Of a stretch of DNA of 64,000 bases, positions 48,662-61,689 are shown in pieces. The position numbers and the translations under genes are program-made. The notes under the pieces were generated by a model. The model saw only the letters and a program-made list of their open reading frames with translations. It did not search any database and was not told the DNA's origin. The DNA comes from Colius striatus (Eukaryota; Chordata; Aves; Coliiformes; Coliidae), in NCBI RefSeq assembly GCF_028858725.1, contig NC_084759.1, positions 96,840,362-96,904,361 on the forward strand, given 5' to 3'. Every line of letters starts with the position of its first letter. Positions within the stretch are counted from its first letter, which is position 1.

Positions 48662-50984
48662 CTGAAAGAAAAAAAAAACCACAAGTTGTACATGTGAAAA
48701 TCACATCCGACAAGAACCTACAGATACTAAATTATAAGCAAACTGTTAAACATGCATTGCAAGTTCTAATTCCCAAGATTAATACTCACTATTTCACACA
48801 TGTTAATATATAAATATAGGAGTATTTGCAGTACCCAAACCTTAATCTATATATCTTGAAATACTGCTTTAGTAGTTATATAGACCAAAAACGGGAACAA
48901 TTTTCATGTGACCTCAGTGATAAAGAATAGATTTTTACTCAGCAAGTGATTAACAGTCATAACCTTACCATAACCATTAAATCATTTAAGCTTTCACTTT
49001 TAGTTATCACTACATTCTGCCTCCAACAGCACCAAAAAAAAAAAGTAACAAATAGAAGCATTAAGCCAAAATTAATCAAAACACTACACAAGATACTGCT
49101 GTTTACTGAATCAACCAATACAGAGTAAAATATTTGTGTTGTAGCTTCCTCCAAAAGCAGGCTGTCTGCTCAGACATTGGTAAAATGCTCTCATTGCCTC
49201 TCTCGTAGGTTGGCATTTTGTTTAAGCAGATTAGTTCACCTACATTGATTCCCTAATGCAGCTTTTCCCCCTTCCTGCTCATGATTATTTGAATTGTCAT
49301 ACTTTGTAAGAGTTTGCTTTCCTGATTGATCGCTATGATTCAGATCATTTGGCTATGGAATGCCTTTGTGCCAAAGCATCAGAGTTCTGAAATAACAGTA
49401 TTTATTGGATAATAAATTTAAGCTTATGATATTTAAAACCTTGAAATAAATTTTTATGGAACTGTCCTGAAACTATTCCTCAACTCCTAGAATTTGTGAA
49501 AACAACAACCAACCAAAGAAGAAATGAGCCCTCCTAGAGAGTGCGAAGTTTAACAGCATTTCCAAGCCTCATCTTTACACTGTATTTATAAATTCCTGTC
49601 TTCTTTGAATTGAGTCTTTCTTCCAGTTAAAAAAAAAAAAAGCCCATAAGTACTGTCCTCACATCTAAAGCTCAACGAAGAAACCTCATAGCCAGATTTG
49701 GACCTATCCTGCAAGGAAAATAGGGTATTACTAGGAAAAGTGTTGCCTTAACAAAGCAAGCATTTAGATTACATTGGACTATTCCACCCAAGAGTTACTG
49801 TAACCGAACACAGTTGCCAAGACTCCCTTCAGCTGACACAGGACTACCCAATCATTACATTGCTCAACAGAGGTTGTTATGATATGCCAGCTCCCAAAAA
49901 CAATAAAACTGTAGCCAGTGAAAATCTTCAGTTTTCAAACAGGGGAAACTTTCACAACATGGGGAAGGAGAGGGGCACAGCCATTTTTAAACACTGGCTG
50001 GGGGTGGGGGGTGGAAAGAAATCATTCTGCCAGCTATAGTGCTAGTTCCTCAGTACTCAACTTATTTTCAGGGCATCCAAGCATTTTTAGTGGTCTTTTG
50101 AACAGAAAGAAGAAGGAAAGATCCACGTTTCCAGTGCCAGTAGTAGCACAGCACCAGTCCAGACCCAGTAAAGTGCAGAGCATTCATGTTATCTGTCCTT
50201 CCCACTCCTTCATGGAATACTGTATGCTCAACTTCAGGAAAAAAAAAGAAAGCAAGGCTGTTTTGAGGCATTTACTTAAATATGCAAGACTTTGGTTTGT
50301 CTTAATAGAAGTTCTGAGAAAAAAAAGTTACACACTAGGCAATAGCTATAGCACACACCATTAACCCTTAAGGACTTGTTTGGAAGCAAAACCACACTTT
50401 CAACATTTCCATATACCTAATGACAAGACTATCAAGATTTGTTTTCTTCAGACATATTTTCTTTCCAATTAGTTTAAATGAAAGAGCAATTCATTAAATT
50501 CCATTCTTATAACAGCTTACGAGAAGGAAGTAGCACAATATAAACCATATATTCCTAATATCTTTGCTCTATTATCCTTAATTTCTTATATTCCTCAGAT
50601 ATTACAGCACATGCAGTTTAACTACATACAACTTCATATTTGTTACAAGACAATCTTAAAACATCATCAAAATAGAACTGAGGACAAAAATAAATCCAAG
50701 GTAGTGGCAAGCACAGGGAAGTACTAAAGATAAGGACATATCTTGGAGTGAACACCTATGAAACTCATGATGAGTGAGATTATGGTTAAAGGCAGGCCTT
50801 TAAAGGTGGTTCTTCCTTTCTTCTTTTTAAGTCTCAAGCTCTCTCCATCCTCACACAGACAAGTCATGCATTAAATACGGTGCTCTTAGGTTTTGTCTTA
50901 CAAAATAATCAGTTCCAATATCCATCTCAGCTCCAATATCCAATACACTTTCACACCATAGAAGACCAAAAGGAACAGTAGGGT

Positions 50985-51031
50985 TTGTGAGTTGGTTTTT
51001 TGGTTTGTGGGTTTTTTGGTTTTTTTTTTTA
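50985..51031. repeat. GT/T-rich low-complexity tract
   Basis: GGTTTTTTGGTTTGTGGG followed by T runs; low-complexity sequence in intron 1. Confidence 0.8.
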
Positions 51032-53006
51032 ATATATATGTGCACAGAGGACAGTCAATCCTCATTTGTACTTGAATCCCACAAAGCACCACAACATGCT
51101 CTGAAAACAATGTACAGCCTATTTACAGCACTGATACTGAGTTTCCAATGTTGCTGCTGGTAAAAAAAAAATGTCTCAACACAAACATTACTATGTGTTC
51201 TTGAGAAGTGAAAAATATGTATTTAATTTGAGCATTAACTGAATTTAACACCTTCCTCTGACAGAATGCTACTTATGAATGCAAAGATTTTGTCAGCCAG
51301 GTTATGTCCTCACTATCTTTAAACAGGACACAAGTTTTGAGGCATCCACAATATAAAATGCAGCATTTTTTTTAGCATTTCAAAATTTAGAAGACTCTTA
51401 AAGCCCCAAAGAAACAGAAAAAAAAATCCAAAGAAACATATCCCCCCCCACACATCTCCCAAAACAGTAAACTTCCCTCTATGTTCTTTGTAAAATCTAA
51501 TTACTGTCATATATGATGGAGAGAAATCAAAAGGAAAAGAACAAGACAATTGAAATGGCTGCTGGAAACAAAAAGCATCAAACAGGAAAAGAAAAACATA
51601 ACTCCTGTAAAAAGCTCTAACGCTTCAGAGAAGTACTGACAGAGGTCAAACTTATGAATGTTTTAATTCTGTTTTCCAGTTGTGTAATAAAGGCATGGTA
51701 GCCTTCTAGATTTCTTCCTCCCAGTGCAAGTATCCATTTTACACAGATAACATTTGTAGAAAAAGTCAGATTTCCCCCCCCCACCTCGGTCAATTTGAAT
51801 AAGAGGAGCAACGAGTTACCAAAGTGATGGGAAATGGATATTACAAACAATAATATGATTTCCTTGGAAGCTAGACTAAAATATATACATTTAAGTACAC
51901 AGCACAGATATCAGAGCAAGATGCCTATCAGGGTTCATTGGAAAATACAGATCTCATTCAAAACTCGCTCCTATCACGCATATCAAGTTATTCATCAGCT
52001 TATATTGTGGAGGTAATTGCAAAGGATAGTAAGTGTAAAGAACTTTAAATATTACACTACAGGTTTGCTCATCTGATTGCTTACAATTGGTAGTAATTGC
52101 TCCTAGCTGACTGCAGAACAAGCTAAGTTAGTGGATACTCTACTTCCTTTCCCTTCCTTCCTTCCTTCCCAATCTCTGCTTTAAAGAGTCATTTGGTGTG
52201 TAACTTTAGGTAAAGCACAAAATCTCCATATTTGATAGTAAAAGATAAAATAAAAATGCATATATTCCAAAGATGATCACATCATTATGGCTGAGAATAG
52301 GTACAGTTGTAATGAACTGTTGTTGCAGTTACAGAAGGAAAATAACAATAGCTAATATTACCTAGAAACAAATAGCATAAGAGTTGGAACATACTACTGG
52401 TATAAAAGTCGTAACAGTGCAATATATCATTCATGATAGAGCAAAAGTAGTACTTGATCAGTAGACATCTCTGAAAATTCAACTAGAGTCCTGGAAAGAG
52501 TTTTGTATTGCTTTTCACAAAAAAACCCAGACATTTTTATATATATTTGTGGGAGTTTTTAATTGTACATATATTTATACAAATAATACACTGAATTTTA
52601 TACTATATATACACATAAATAGTAATAATGACAATAAACAGTAAAAGCATTTTACAACAGGTTTTCTTAGCAAGCCACTCCTAAAAGTCAGGATTTAACA
52701 TAACACAACTTTCTCAAGTATTAATGTTGAGGAGTAACTCTCCCCAAAAACGCATAGCATACGTAAACTGACATATAAGAGAGCATTTCCTTTTCCCTGG
52801 GTTGTTGAGCCCAAACTTCACAATTTGCCCTAGTGATTAAGCCCTTTCTGGTTGCAAAAGGCTGACAGGTAGCAATTCCATTCATAACAGAAAGTTATAT
52901 ACCTAACCAGAAGCAACAGAAATAATATATAGATGTTAACACTACATGCAAACCTTAAAAGAATAAAGTAACTGTACACCACCTATCAGATCACTGCAAA
53001 TTTATC

Positions 53007-53812
53007 AGCTTGAGGTCAGAGAGTAACCTCATGAGGTTCAACAAGGACAAGTGCAGAGTCCTGTACCTTGGGAGGAAGAACCCTGTGCACCAGTACAGGC
53101 TGGGGAATGACCTTCTGGAGGGCAACTCTGCAGAGAGAGACCTGGGAGTCCGGGTTGATGATAAACTAAATGAGCCAGCAATGTGCCCTCATGGCCAAGA
53201 AAGCCAATGACATCCTGGGGTGCATTAAGAAGAGTGTGGCTAGCAGGTCAAGGGGGGTTTTCTTGCCTCTGTTCTCCGCCCTGGTAAAGCCGCATCTGGA
53301 GAATTGTGTCCAGTTCTGGGCTCCCGAGTTCAAAAGAGACAGGAAAGTTCTAGAGGGAGTCAAGCGGAGAGCTACCAAGATGATCAGAGTACTGGAACAT
53401 CTTTCTTATGAGGAAAGACTGCAGGACCTGGGAGTGTTTAGCCTGGAGAAGACTGAGAGGGGACTTTTTTAACACTAACAAGTACCTAAAGGGTGGATGT
53501 CAGGAGGATGAGGTGACACTTTGTAGCATCTAGTGTCAGGACTAGAGGTCATCATAGAATGGTGAGGGTAATGGACAAACTGGAACACAAAAATTTCCAC
53601 TTAAACACAAAGAAAAATTTCTTTCCTATAAGGATGAGGGAGTTCTGGCTCAGGCTAACCAGGGAGTATGTGGAGTATCTCTCTGGAGGTTTCCAAACCC
53701 ACCTGGATGCATTCCTGTGTGACTTGATCTAGGTGGACCTGCTTTAGCAGGGGGCTCGACTAGATGATCTCTAGAGGTCCCTTCCAATCCCTATTGTTCT
53801 ATGATTCTATGA
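53007..53812 (+). mobile_element. CR1 LINE, 5'-truncated, antisense in BACH1 intron 1
   Basis: Plus-strand CR1 of about 805 bp. Starts at CAGCTTGAG and ends TTCTATGATTCTATGA. Fragments of the ORF2 C-terminus are read in two frames (53010-53210 and 53170-53472), broken by a small indel near 53168-53172. A short internal repeat of GGTAATGG-type sequence and an inserted TCATAGAATGG at about 53551 mark local rearrangement. 5' truncation coincides with two other copies. Confidence 0.95.
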
Positions 53813-56800
53813 AATATTAACATAGGCAGCAACTATCCCAAATCACTGCCACTTATCCAGATGTCCACTGTACAACTGCCAAAGAATTCTGGCTTTCCAA
53901 TGCTCTGATCAAAATATTTTATTGATGAAAGCCAAATATACTAGACAACAAAAATAAAACTGACTCAATAAATAAAAGATACTATTATTCAATGCAGTGA
54001 ATTAATACTAAGAACTTTAGACTTCAAATGAAGATTTAAAAGTGTCTCTTACATTTTGCAGCAGCGTTAGAACCACCCCCAAATACCATATAGTTTGTAA
54101 CTAACTTTGAATAACTTCTGAATAATTAATAACTTAAAAAACAGTCAGACAACACCAATTCTGTACACTTGTAGCTGATTTATTGCACATATGCATCACT
54201 TTTTCTGAATAAAGATGGCAGAAATCACAGCTGGAGGTGTCTCTGTCTGCCTGACAGCTGCCAGGAACTTTACCACAGAAAAGAGAGAACAGCTAACACA
54301 CAGCTAAGTTCAGTAACCCCAAGTTAAGACTCAAACACCACAAAAAACTGAAAAGGCTACATACAATATGTTTTGAAAATCATATCAGCTGATGCTGGAA
54401 AGATCCACTGGTAGCATTAGAAGGAATTCACAACTAGAAAGAATGACTGAGTCCAAGCAGTGAGATTCATAGGCTCTTGAGACTTTGTAGGACAAACAGC
54501 CAAAGACAACTAAAATGGCACTTAAACGGAGATATAGGTTTGAGAGTGAAAAACTACTGTCATCTCTGCTTCTATTTACATTATGATACACCTCTAAATT
54601 GTGTGTCAATCAAAATATTTTTTTAACACTAAATGTTTCAATTGCCTTTTAAAATACTAAGTCAGCATAGAGATCCATAGAAATCAATAACAGTATTGCC
54701 ATTACTACTTCAGCCATATTTTTCCTGAACGTGTAATCCTTTGGTTTCCCAAACTTACAATCTAAAATCTTGGCTATAAATTTAAGGACTCAGAAAAAAA
54801 AAAAAATCCAGGTCAAGATACCCACAGGCATTTGGATTCAATCAAGTCCAGATCCTAATGACTGAGAAACACTAGCTGTCAAATAAAACACAAGACTGTA
54901 ACTTTGTTACCATCACCTGTATTACACTTAAGACTAAGTGGGGTAACAAACCAACACAAAATGACCTGAGATTCCTCCATCTTAAGCTCTGGAAGACAGA
55001 AGTGGTACTAACAAGAGCCACACAAAAATACCAAGTAACATCCTATCAAGTCAGTGCTTTCTTTTAAAGAGCAACAGCCTCTTAGTGACTGATTGAAAGT
55101 ATTTCAGGTATCTCTAAACAGAAGAGCTAATATTTTTGCTCCTAGATTTAAACATCAATTATGTGGCTCTACCATCACAATCAACTCAGTTTACACCTAT
55201 GTAACTTCATTTGTTTGGGTTTTTTTATCACTTTGAGCTACCATGAATTTCCTGTAAATGATCCAGGACAAAAAAGTAAACAAAACCCCATTCCTTAATC
55301 TTTACTTAGGGAACAACTACCCAGTAATATCACACTGGATATCAATCCTCTGCAGTAATCACATTAACTCTCAGTTGAACATGGGTAAAGTTCTTGAAAC
55401 AAGATAAAGCACTGAGTGAAAGAAGCTCCTCTTGCACAGCTGCAGGACCCAGTCAGTATGCCTCTGCTGAGCTGGCTGAACTTGGGACATAAAGATGCAA
55501 TTTCGCTTGTGATCATCATCACAATAAAATTAGCGAGATTAATTTATCACCTGACAAACAATACAGGTCTGTTCAGCTACCATCACGTTTGTAGTAAATC
55601 TGTACTCTCCAAACACATAAAATTGTAGACCCTTCAAAAAAATCTTGGAATAAACAAAGTCTGGGTGCTATTCCTGTCTACCACACCGATCTACTAAGTA
55701 ACTTCCAATAGGTCACTGACCTCTGTCAGTTCCCTTAGGGTAGATATTCAAGTTTACTTTATCCTATTAAAAAAATCTGTCATCTGCAGACAAAGTACAA
55801 ATGGACACCTATCACTTATTACTGCTAAAACAAGACTGTTTGGTTATGAGACAGTTTATTCAAAATACACTGCAAAGGCTTTTTTCTGAAGTTTTGTATC
55901 TACGTCCTGGCCCCCAGCTACCTCTCCTTTTAAGGACATGAAGTGATGTTACAGATGAACGCCTACAGCAGTGAAAAGCTGCTGATTCATGTTATGCTGA
56001 CGAAGAATGAACAAGCGTTTTGGTGGTCATGTTTATTGCTTCTTCATCTTCAGTTCAAAAAGACTTTACAAGAAAAGAGTGATTTTAGAAGAGCCAGAAA
56101 GTAAGCTTTGCTACATAAGAAAATGCATTCTCCTCTAACAAGTAGCTCTCATCTTCAGATGGTTAACACATAATTAAAATTCTAAACGGTATTCTTTATT
56201 ACTCTAAACACCTGGATGATACTGTTCACTGTTTAATTACATAAATGAGCTTTTAGAAATTATAAGGTTGTATTCCTGCAACATAATTCTTACCACAGCA
56301 TTTGGACTCTTGTCAAGTCACAAGAGAAAATTAAGAAGAATTATGGGAAGTCTGGCAAGTTTTAAGTCTGCACGAAGTGTCCTAATCTGTTTTCCAGGTC
56401 TTAAGCCTGGGTATTCACTTTTTTAATATTTGCAAGCTATGTAAGAATCCAGGGTGCAAGGAGATGGGAACCTGGGGACATGAGATTACTAGTAGTCACA
56501 AGACTCCAGAAGCTAGGATCTTAAATAAAAAAAAGCAAAGGATCAATACTGTGAAATCACAGAAATTTTCCACAGAGTGGACGTTTGAATAGTTTCTACT
56601 CAGAAAATAACATAAACTTCACAGTTTAACATGCTTTTACACATCATAAATTGTTTACTTTTTGGAACAGGGATGAAAATGATATTGTGCGATTTGGTTT
56701 GTTTCAGTGCTAAAAAAGTAAATAAGTCTGAAGGGATTTCAGAGACTCCCTCGCAGTAAAATCTCACAATTTACCATCCTTCAATTCTCCTGGTATTCAG

Positions 56801-56860
56801 AGTTACTCTGAGAAGCCAACAACAATGTACAGAACTCCTAAAGACATGGTTCACCCAAAG

Positions 56861-56965
56861 GAAAAAAAAAAAACCAAAAAAACAAAAAAAACCCCAAAAC
56901 ACCTAACAAAAAAACCACCAAAAACCAACCAAAAAACCCAAAACCACAACACTCAAAAAACACAA
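56861..56965. repeat. A/C-rich simple repeat
   Basis: About 105 bases made almost only of A and C, with AAAACC/AAAAAC units. The hydrophobic Phe/Gly/Val-rich frame read from the other strand is a composition artefact. Confidence 0.85.
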
Positions 56966-59900
56966 GTAGAAATTGTTTGGGTTTTTTAAAAATGAGAAAT
57001 AAAATAGATAATAACATAGCCACTTAGGATAAGGGATAAACTGGCATAATGTAAAGCATGTACAACTAACACCTACTGTTCACTTCTGCCTTTAAAGGAC
57101 AATTGTAATTTCATTTATGGTTACATATTTACTTCTTGCCACAGTATAAACGACATTAATTGTTTTGCTTTAATGTCAGAATCCATTCACAAGGAGGTAT
57201 GTCAAAATATATATAATTGATACTAAATTAACCATATGTGGTTCTAATGTATCTTACTCTAACTTAGGACACAAGAACCTTGAAGAGCTGAGAAGCAAAC
57301 ATACTGTCGAGTCAAGAAAAATAGTTTTTAGAAATTATCTTCATAATCTTGTTTCTGGTATTAGCTTTTTAACTCCAGTTTGTTCCTACAACTGATCTTC
57401 ACTGTATGCAAAACTGAAACAAAACTCTATGAATAATTTAGACATAAGCCAGAAAGAACTTCAGAACCATTTCTAGGAAAATACAAAAGTATGAAAGACC
57501 AGACTTCAATGAGAGTTCCAGCTAAGATCTCCGCCAAATCACATAAAACTGTGTTTCAGTTTTCCCAGCAGGAAACTGTAGACCATTTCCTACCTGACAC
57601 ATGATGTCACAGTCATACTAGCCGAGCCACAAGTAAGTATTCTTGGGATGATACTTGTATAAAATATCAATATTAAATGACCCGTAACCAGGGATAGCAA
57701 ACGCTACTTACTTGTGAAAGTATTTGTCAATGGGCCAGGACTGGAATCCAAATAAACACCTACAAACATTAGCCTGACAGTTCGAATGAAGTAATACACA
57801 AATTATCTCAACACAATTCTAAAGATTAACTGAATATTCTTTAAGATACAGAGTATTCTGAGTGACTGGCAGCCTAGCTGATACTTCTGCTCTCTGATGT
57901 ATGTCTAATGATTAAACTAAATTTATTTGTATTTCACCAATGCTTCTAAAGTCAATTTGTCCTTCATATTGCACTTCCCCCTCCTTTTTAAAGCTTCAGT
58001 AGCTGACTGGTCAGTTGAGCCTTACCCTGACCTGCCAACTTGCATTTATATAAGTTACTAAGGCTTCCCTTCGTATTACTTAAGAAGAACAAAACTTACT
58101 TCCACCCTAAAAAGGGCCTTAACTGAAAAAATAATGCACACCACTGGAGATGGAGTTACTCTGTGATACTGCTTGTGATTTCTTACAGCAAAGTGAGCCT
58201 TTATTGCTTTCCCCTCCTCACACTGCTAATCTCTGAATCGGGTGGAGGTGGGGGGCAGGGAAAGCTGCAGGTGGGTTCTCAGACACTATCCCTGCAGTGG
58301 TCATACTGGACTGAATGCACACAAGTTAATGGTTGTTTCAGCAGTTATTTTTTGATCACTTAAGGTTTTGTTTCTACCCACATTTGCATCAACAAGTTAC
58401 CTATGGTTTAACTAAGGATATAAACAGGACTTGTTCTATAAATACCACAAAAAGTTTTTCTACCCCTAAAACCTCCCCCATGAAACTTTCAGTGGTTGAA
58501 TTCTAAGGGACAACTGAAATGTCAACCTTCAGATACAAAAATGAATCCTCTGTCTGACCTACCACTCATCCCCCTCACACCAACAGTTCAAAGAAAGAGA
58601 CAAGTCTATAATTAAAAGGAAATCCATGAAGAACCTATCCAAACACCTCTTCTCATCTTATAAAACTGGGAAAATTGAAATGCAGGGGTTGGGTATGGAA
58701 ATTACATGAAAAGAGACTCTTTGGGCCACGTTTCCCTAAACCATAAGACTGTTATCTGGGACTCATACAACTCACATGCAAAGACCCATCTACTCTATGT
58801 CCAATGAGAGTGTCACTTCATCCAAATGATTAGCACATCACAATCCTGCATATTTGAGTATAACACACTCAAAAATACAGTAGATGGAAGTTAAACCTCC
58901 ACTTCAGCATTTTTATCAGAATCATGCGTGCAGAATCATACATGTGCTAGTAAAGCAAGCTTTCCAACATCCCACTTACTGTGCTTTCATTCACAAGATG
59001 GACTCAGACAACAACAGTAGTTTCTTTTTTAGACAAAATTAAATTGGGAAACGTACTCTAGAAGTACTTTTAAAGAAGTCCAAATACTTGGGGAATTCAA
59101 TTGAGCTAGCTCAAAGTAAGTCCTTGGAAAAAAAAAAGCATGCCATATGGACTTTCTGCTTTCAGTAGCAACTGTTTCTCTTTGCGAACCTGCCACTTCT
59201 GGACTTCACTACTTCCTAACATACATGCAGACTGACACATGTTAGGTCATGCAAGAGTAATTATACCATTTAAGATACCCTTACGCTCATAAATCACAAA
59301 ATAAGATTTGGAATATCTCAGTTGCTTTAATTTGGACTCAATCATATTTGACAGGAATGTACTACTTTGTTTTCTCTTCAGCGTGGTACAACACTGGAGA
59401 TTAAAGAACTTACCCTGAATACTATAGTATTCAAGAGTGCTGCATAATATTAACTTACAGTGTTTCTGGAATGCAATTATTCTATTACTGGAGCCAAATG
59501 TTTTTCACACACTGAAAGTGCCTTCTTGAAGTGAATCAAATTAATGTCTGTCAAAATTTACTGCATGATAAAACTGTACGTGGCTATTTTCCCTTCACCT
59601 TTACTGCCAGAATGTTTGCTTTTTCAATTCAACAAACACTTAGAGGGACCAGTCGCACAGGAATTTACGATCGTTGTTATACTGCCATACGAACAGAGAG
59701 AACGTAAACACCATTTGACTGAAAAGCTAGTGACGATTCTTTTATAATAAGTACGTTTCCAGCATGCCCCAAAGCATGCCAAGTATCTCGCTGTACAGAA
59801 CGAGACAGATAGGATTCGTCCCTCGTTGATTACGGTCTAAAACAAGTCTTCCTCAGCTTCTACAAAGGGTTCCAAACACACCAGTTGCACGTTTTACCTA

Positions 59901-60112
59901 GGCAAAGCGGGATTACTGGCCGGGCTTCCAGTATGGCTGAGCTGCCTCTTTCGCACAGGGACAAGAGACCGCGGCGTGGGAGTCACGCCTGTGTCACCGG
60001 AGCGCACGGGCACCCCGCGGAAACCGGGGGAGCGGCGCTGAGTAACGACCGCCTGCTCAGCCCCGCGACGCCGCCGGGCACAGGCCGCGGGGGAAGGAGA
60101 GGAGAAGGGAGA

Positions 60113-60152
60113 GGGAAAATACCTGAGGGAGCGGGAAAATACCTGAGGGAGC
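60113..60152. repeat. 20-bp perfect tandem duplication
   Basis: Two exact adjacent copies of GGGAAAATACCTGAGGGAGC (60113-60132 and 60133-60152). On the minus strand each carries CCTCAG|GTATTT, a splice-donor-like site. It lies in the CpG island on the intron-1 side of the main exon-1 donor. Confidence 0.9.
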
Positions 60153-60475
60153 ACGGCACCGCGCAGGGGGAGCCGGCCGCCGCCCGGTACCCGTCGCGGA
60201 CGAGACGCCTCCGCCAGCAGCTCCCCCCCACCTGACCTCGCAGCCCTCACGCCAGGACGGAACGGGCCACTGCGCCGGCCGCAGAGGGGCGGGGGAGGCG
60301 GGAAGGGGCTCAGCTGACTAACACCGCCCCTACGCACACGCCTCAGCCTCCTCCACTCCCTCTCCTCCTCCTCCTCCGCCCGCCCGCCCGAATGGTGCTG
60401 CCCTCACGCCACCACCACTCCTCTAGCCCAACGGTCACCGGACGGTTCGGCTTGGCTCAGCTCAGCCGAACTCAC

Positions 60476-60635
60476 CTCAGCGCCCGCCGCCGCTCCTCCG
60501 CGCGGGCCCGCTCACCGGCCGAAGGGCAGCGCGGCCGCGGCCGCTGCCTCGCGCCTTTCTTCCTCCTCCTCCTCCTCCCTCTTCCCCGAGCTCCGGCCGC
60601 TCCTGGCACAGGCTGCGGCCCGACTGCGGCGCGCG
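60476..60635 (-). other. BACH1: BACH1 exon 1, non-coding (predicted)
   Basis: Predicted from a strong donor, GCGCTGAG|GTGAGT, with GT at 60475-60474 on the minus strand inside the CpG island, and the first acceptor found at 48663-48662. An alternative donor lies at 60515-60514 (GGCCG|GTGAGC). The 5' limit is a guess from the promoter elements at 60696-60712. There is no coding potential required here, because translation starts in exon 2. Confidence 0.5.
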
Positions 60636-60660
60636 CGGTCAGGTGACTCTGAACAACATT

Positions 60661-60707
60661 ACCCCCCCGCCGCCCCTGGCCCCCCCGCACACACACCCCG
60701 CCCGCTG
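60661..60707 (-). promoter_or_regulatory. potential G-quadruplex region
   Basis: The minus strand has four or more runs of at least three G within about 47 bases (C runs at 60662-60668, 60674-60676, 60680-60686 and 60696-60703 on plus). It sits between the CCAAT/GC box and the predicted start. Confidence 0.4.
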
Positions 60708-60712
60708 ATTGG
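60696..60712 (-). promoter_or_regulatory. CCAAT box joined to GC box
   Basis: Minus-strand CCAATCAGCGGGCGGGG: a full NF-Y-type CCAAT box followed directly by an Sp1-type GC box. It points towards BACH1 and would place the transcription start roughly 60-100 bp further, near 60600-60650. No TATA box is visible. Confidence 0.65.
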
Positions 60713-61045
60713 ACGCGGCCCTCCCCGCCGCCGCGCAGCCGCCCACATTGGGGCACAGCGCGCCTGCGCGCTGCTGGCGGCACCCGGCCGGCAGCCGCTT
60801 CCCGGGGTTCCGCGGGGTCCTGCCGTCCGCCTCTGGCGGCGCCGGCAGCTTCCCTGCCACAGCCGAAGCGGCTGCCGTGGGCGCTAGGCAAGGTGATCGT
60901 CGCCTCTCTGAAGGCAAGGGGCTCCGCGGGAAGGAAGTCATGGATGTCTCCGCTGCGGCAGCCGTTGCCGGTTGGGAAGTGCTGAACGCGGCGCCGGGCT
61001 CGGCCCCCCAGCCGGTGCCTTGGTGTGTCATTCGCGGCGGGACGG

Positions 61046-61689
61046 GATGGGATGGTAGTGCAAACCACTTAAATTCTTGGAAATGTGGCGCTAGGCCTGT
61101 GCTGGGAAGTGCCGCCGTGTGGTTGGCGACACTTCTGAGCCAGGAAACGTCAAACTAAAGGTACCATTCCGAGGCAGCTTTTGTTGGCGTGACCTGACTT
61201 GCTGGGCTTATGCCGTGTCGTCTAAAATGTTTCTGGAATCTCAAACCGCGTTGATGTGAGGGCGATTTATCTCTCATGTCGGCGTCCCCCTGACAGACCG
61301 TATCCTCCTCTGGGTCTGATTTGTCAACCAGCTATTGAGTTCTGTGCTACGGAGATACAATGTCAAATGAGGCAAAAAAATACTGCAGAGCCAGTTGTGG
61401 TGAGGAGATAACCTTCAGCTATCAACACACGCACCAATGCTGGAACTGAAAATAGACTTACCATTGAGTTAGTATCCCTACTGAAAGCTGGACAAGGATG
61501 CCTAGTGCCGTGTTTGTATACCGTGCATGCTGTTCTCAGGTCCCAACAAGTATTTATGTGTGATGCCATCTACATGTACAAATTCAGTCTCGCATAGCTA
61601 AGGGGACGTCTTAGAAACTGACTGCCATGTGTTAGTCTGTCCGGGTCCGGAGAATTTTCACTACTTGTAGGCTTTGGACCAGATACCAG
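61046..61689. other. upstream flank, nothing recognised
   Basis: Transition from the CpG island to AT-rich DNA. A plus-strand transcript leaving the island is possible (donor-like AAAG|GTACCA near 61160), but there is no direct evidence. Confidence 0.4.

Larger units (their letters stand above)
48662..60475 (-). other. BACH1 intron 1
   Basis: About 11.8 kb between the CpG-island exon and the first coding exon. Contains a CR1 at 53007-53812, a short CCTT-rich patch at about 52145-52169, and an A/C-rich simple repeat at about 56861-56965. The remainder shows nothing I recognise; large first introns often hold enhancers. Confidence 0.75.
32850..60635 (-). other. BACH1: BACH1 gene, whole transcription unit
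   Basis: Gene on the minus strand with a non-coding first exon in a CpG island (donor at 60475), a first intron of about 11.8 kb (48662-60475), and four coding exons separated by introns at 45066-48363, 41413-43679 and 36358-41205. All introns are GT-AG and all coding junctions are phase 0. The transcription start and the 3' end are approximate; the right limit is placed about 65-100 bp downstream of a CCAAT/GC-box pair, and the left limit just past the AATAAA at 32872. Intron 1 contains a CR1 in antisense, intron 3 (41413-43679) a CR1 in sense, and intron 4 (36358-41205) an older CR1. Confidence 0.9.
59925..61045. promoter_or_regulatory. CpG island at the BACH1 promoter
   Basis: Sharp change from AT-rich DNA to more than 1 kb of dense GC and CpG, with runs such as GCGGCCGCGGCCGC at about 60530-60545. 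It covers the predicted exon 1 and promoter and extends about 400 bp further upstream, as for many bidirectional or housekeeping-type promoters. Open frames of up to 198 codons in it are explained by lack of AT-rich stops. Confidence 0.9.

Noticed and set aside
49918..50364. 148-codon plus-strand frame in BACH1 intron 1
   Set aside because: No known domain, antisense to the gene, and its length is within chance for a window of this size.
56838..57023. Very hydrophobic minus-strand frame resembling membrane segments
   Set aside because: Produced by the A/C-rich simple repeat read on the other strand.
60307..60323. Possible MARE/ARE (GCTCAGCTGACTAAC) that could mediate BACH1 autoregulation
   Set aside because: Only a half-site fits; the other half departs from the consensus, so I do not call it.
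59894..60337. Pro/Arg/Gly-rich frames in the CpG island (also 60472-61068 and 60709-61158)
   Set aside because: GC-rich sequence lacks stop codons by composition; no recognisable domain and the frames overlap the promoter.
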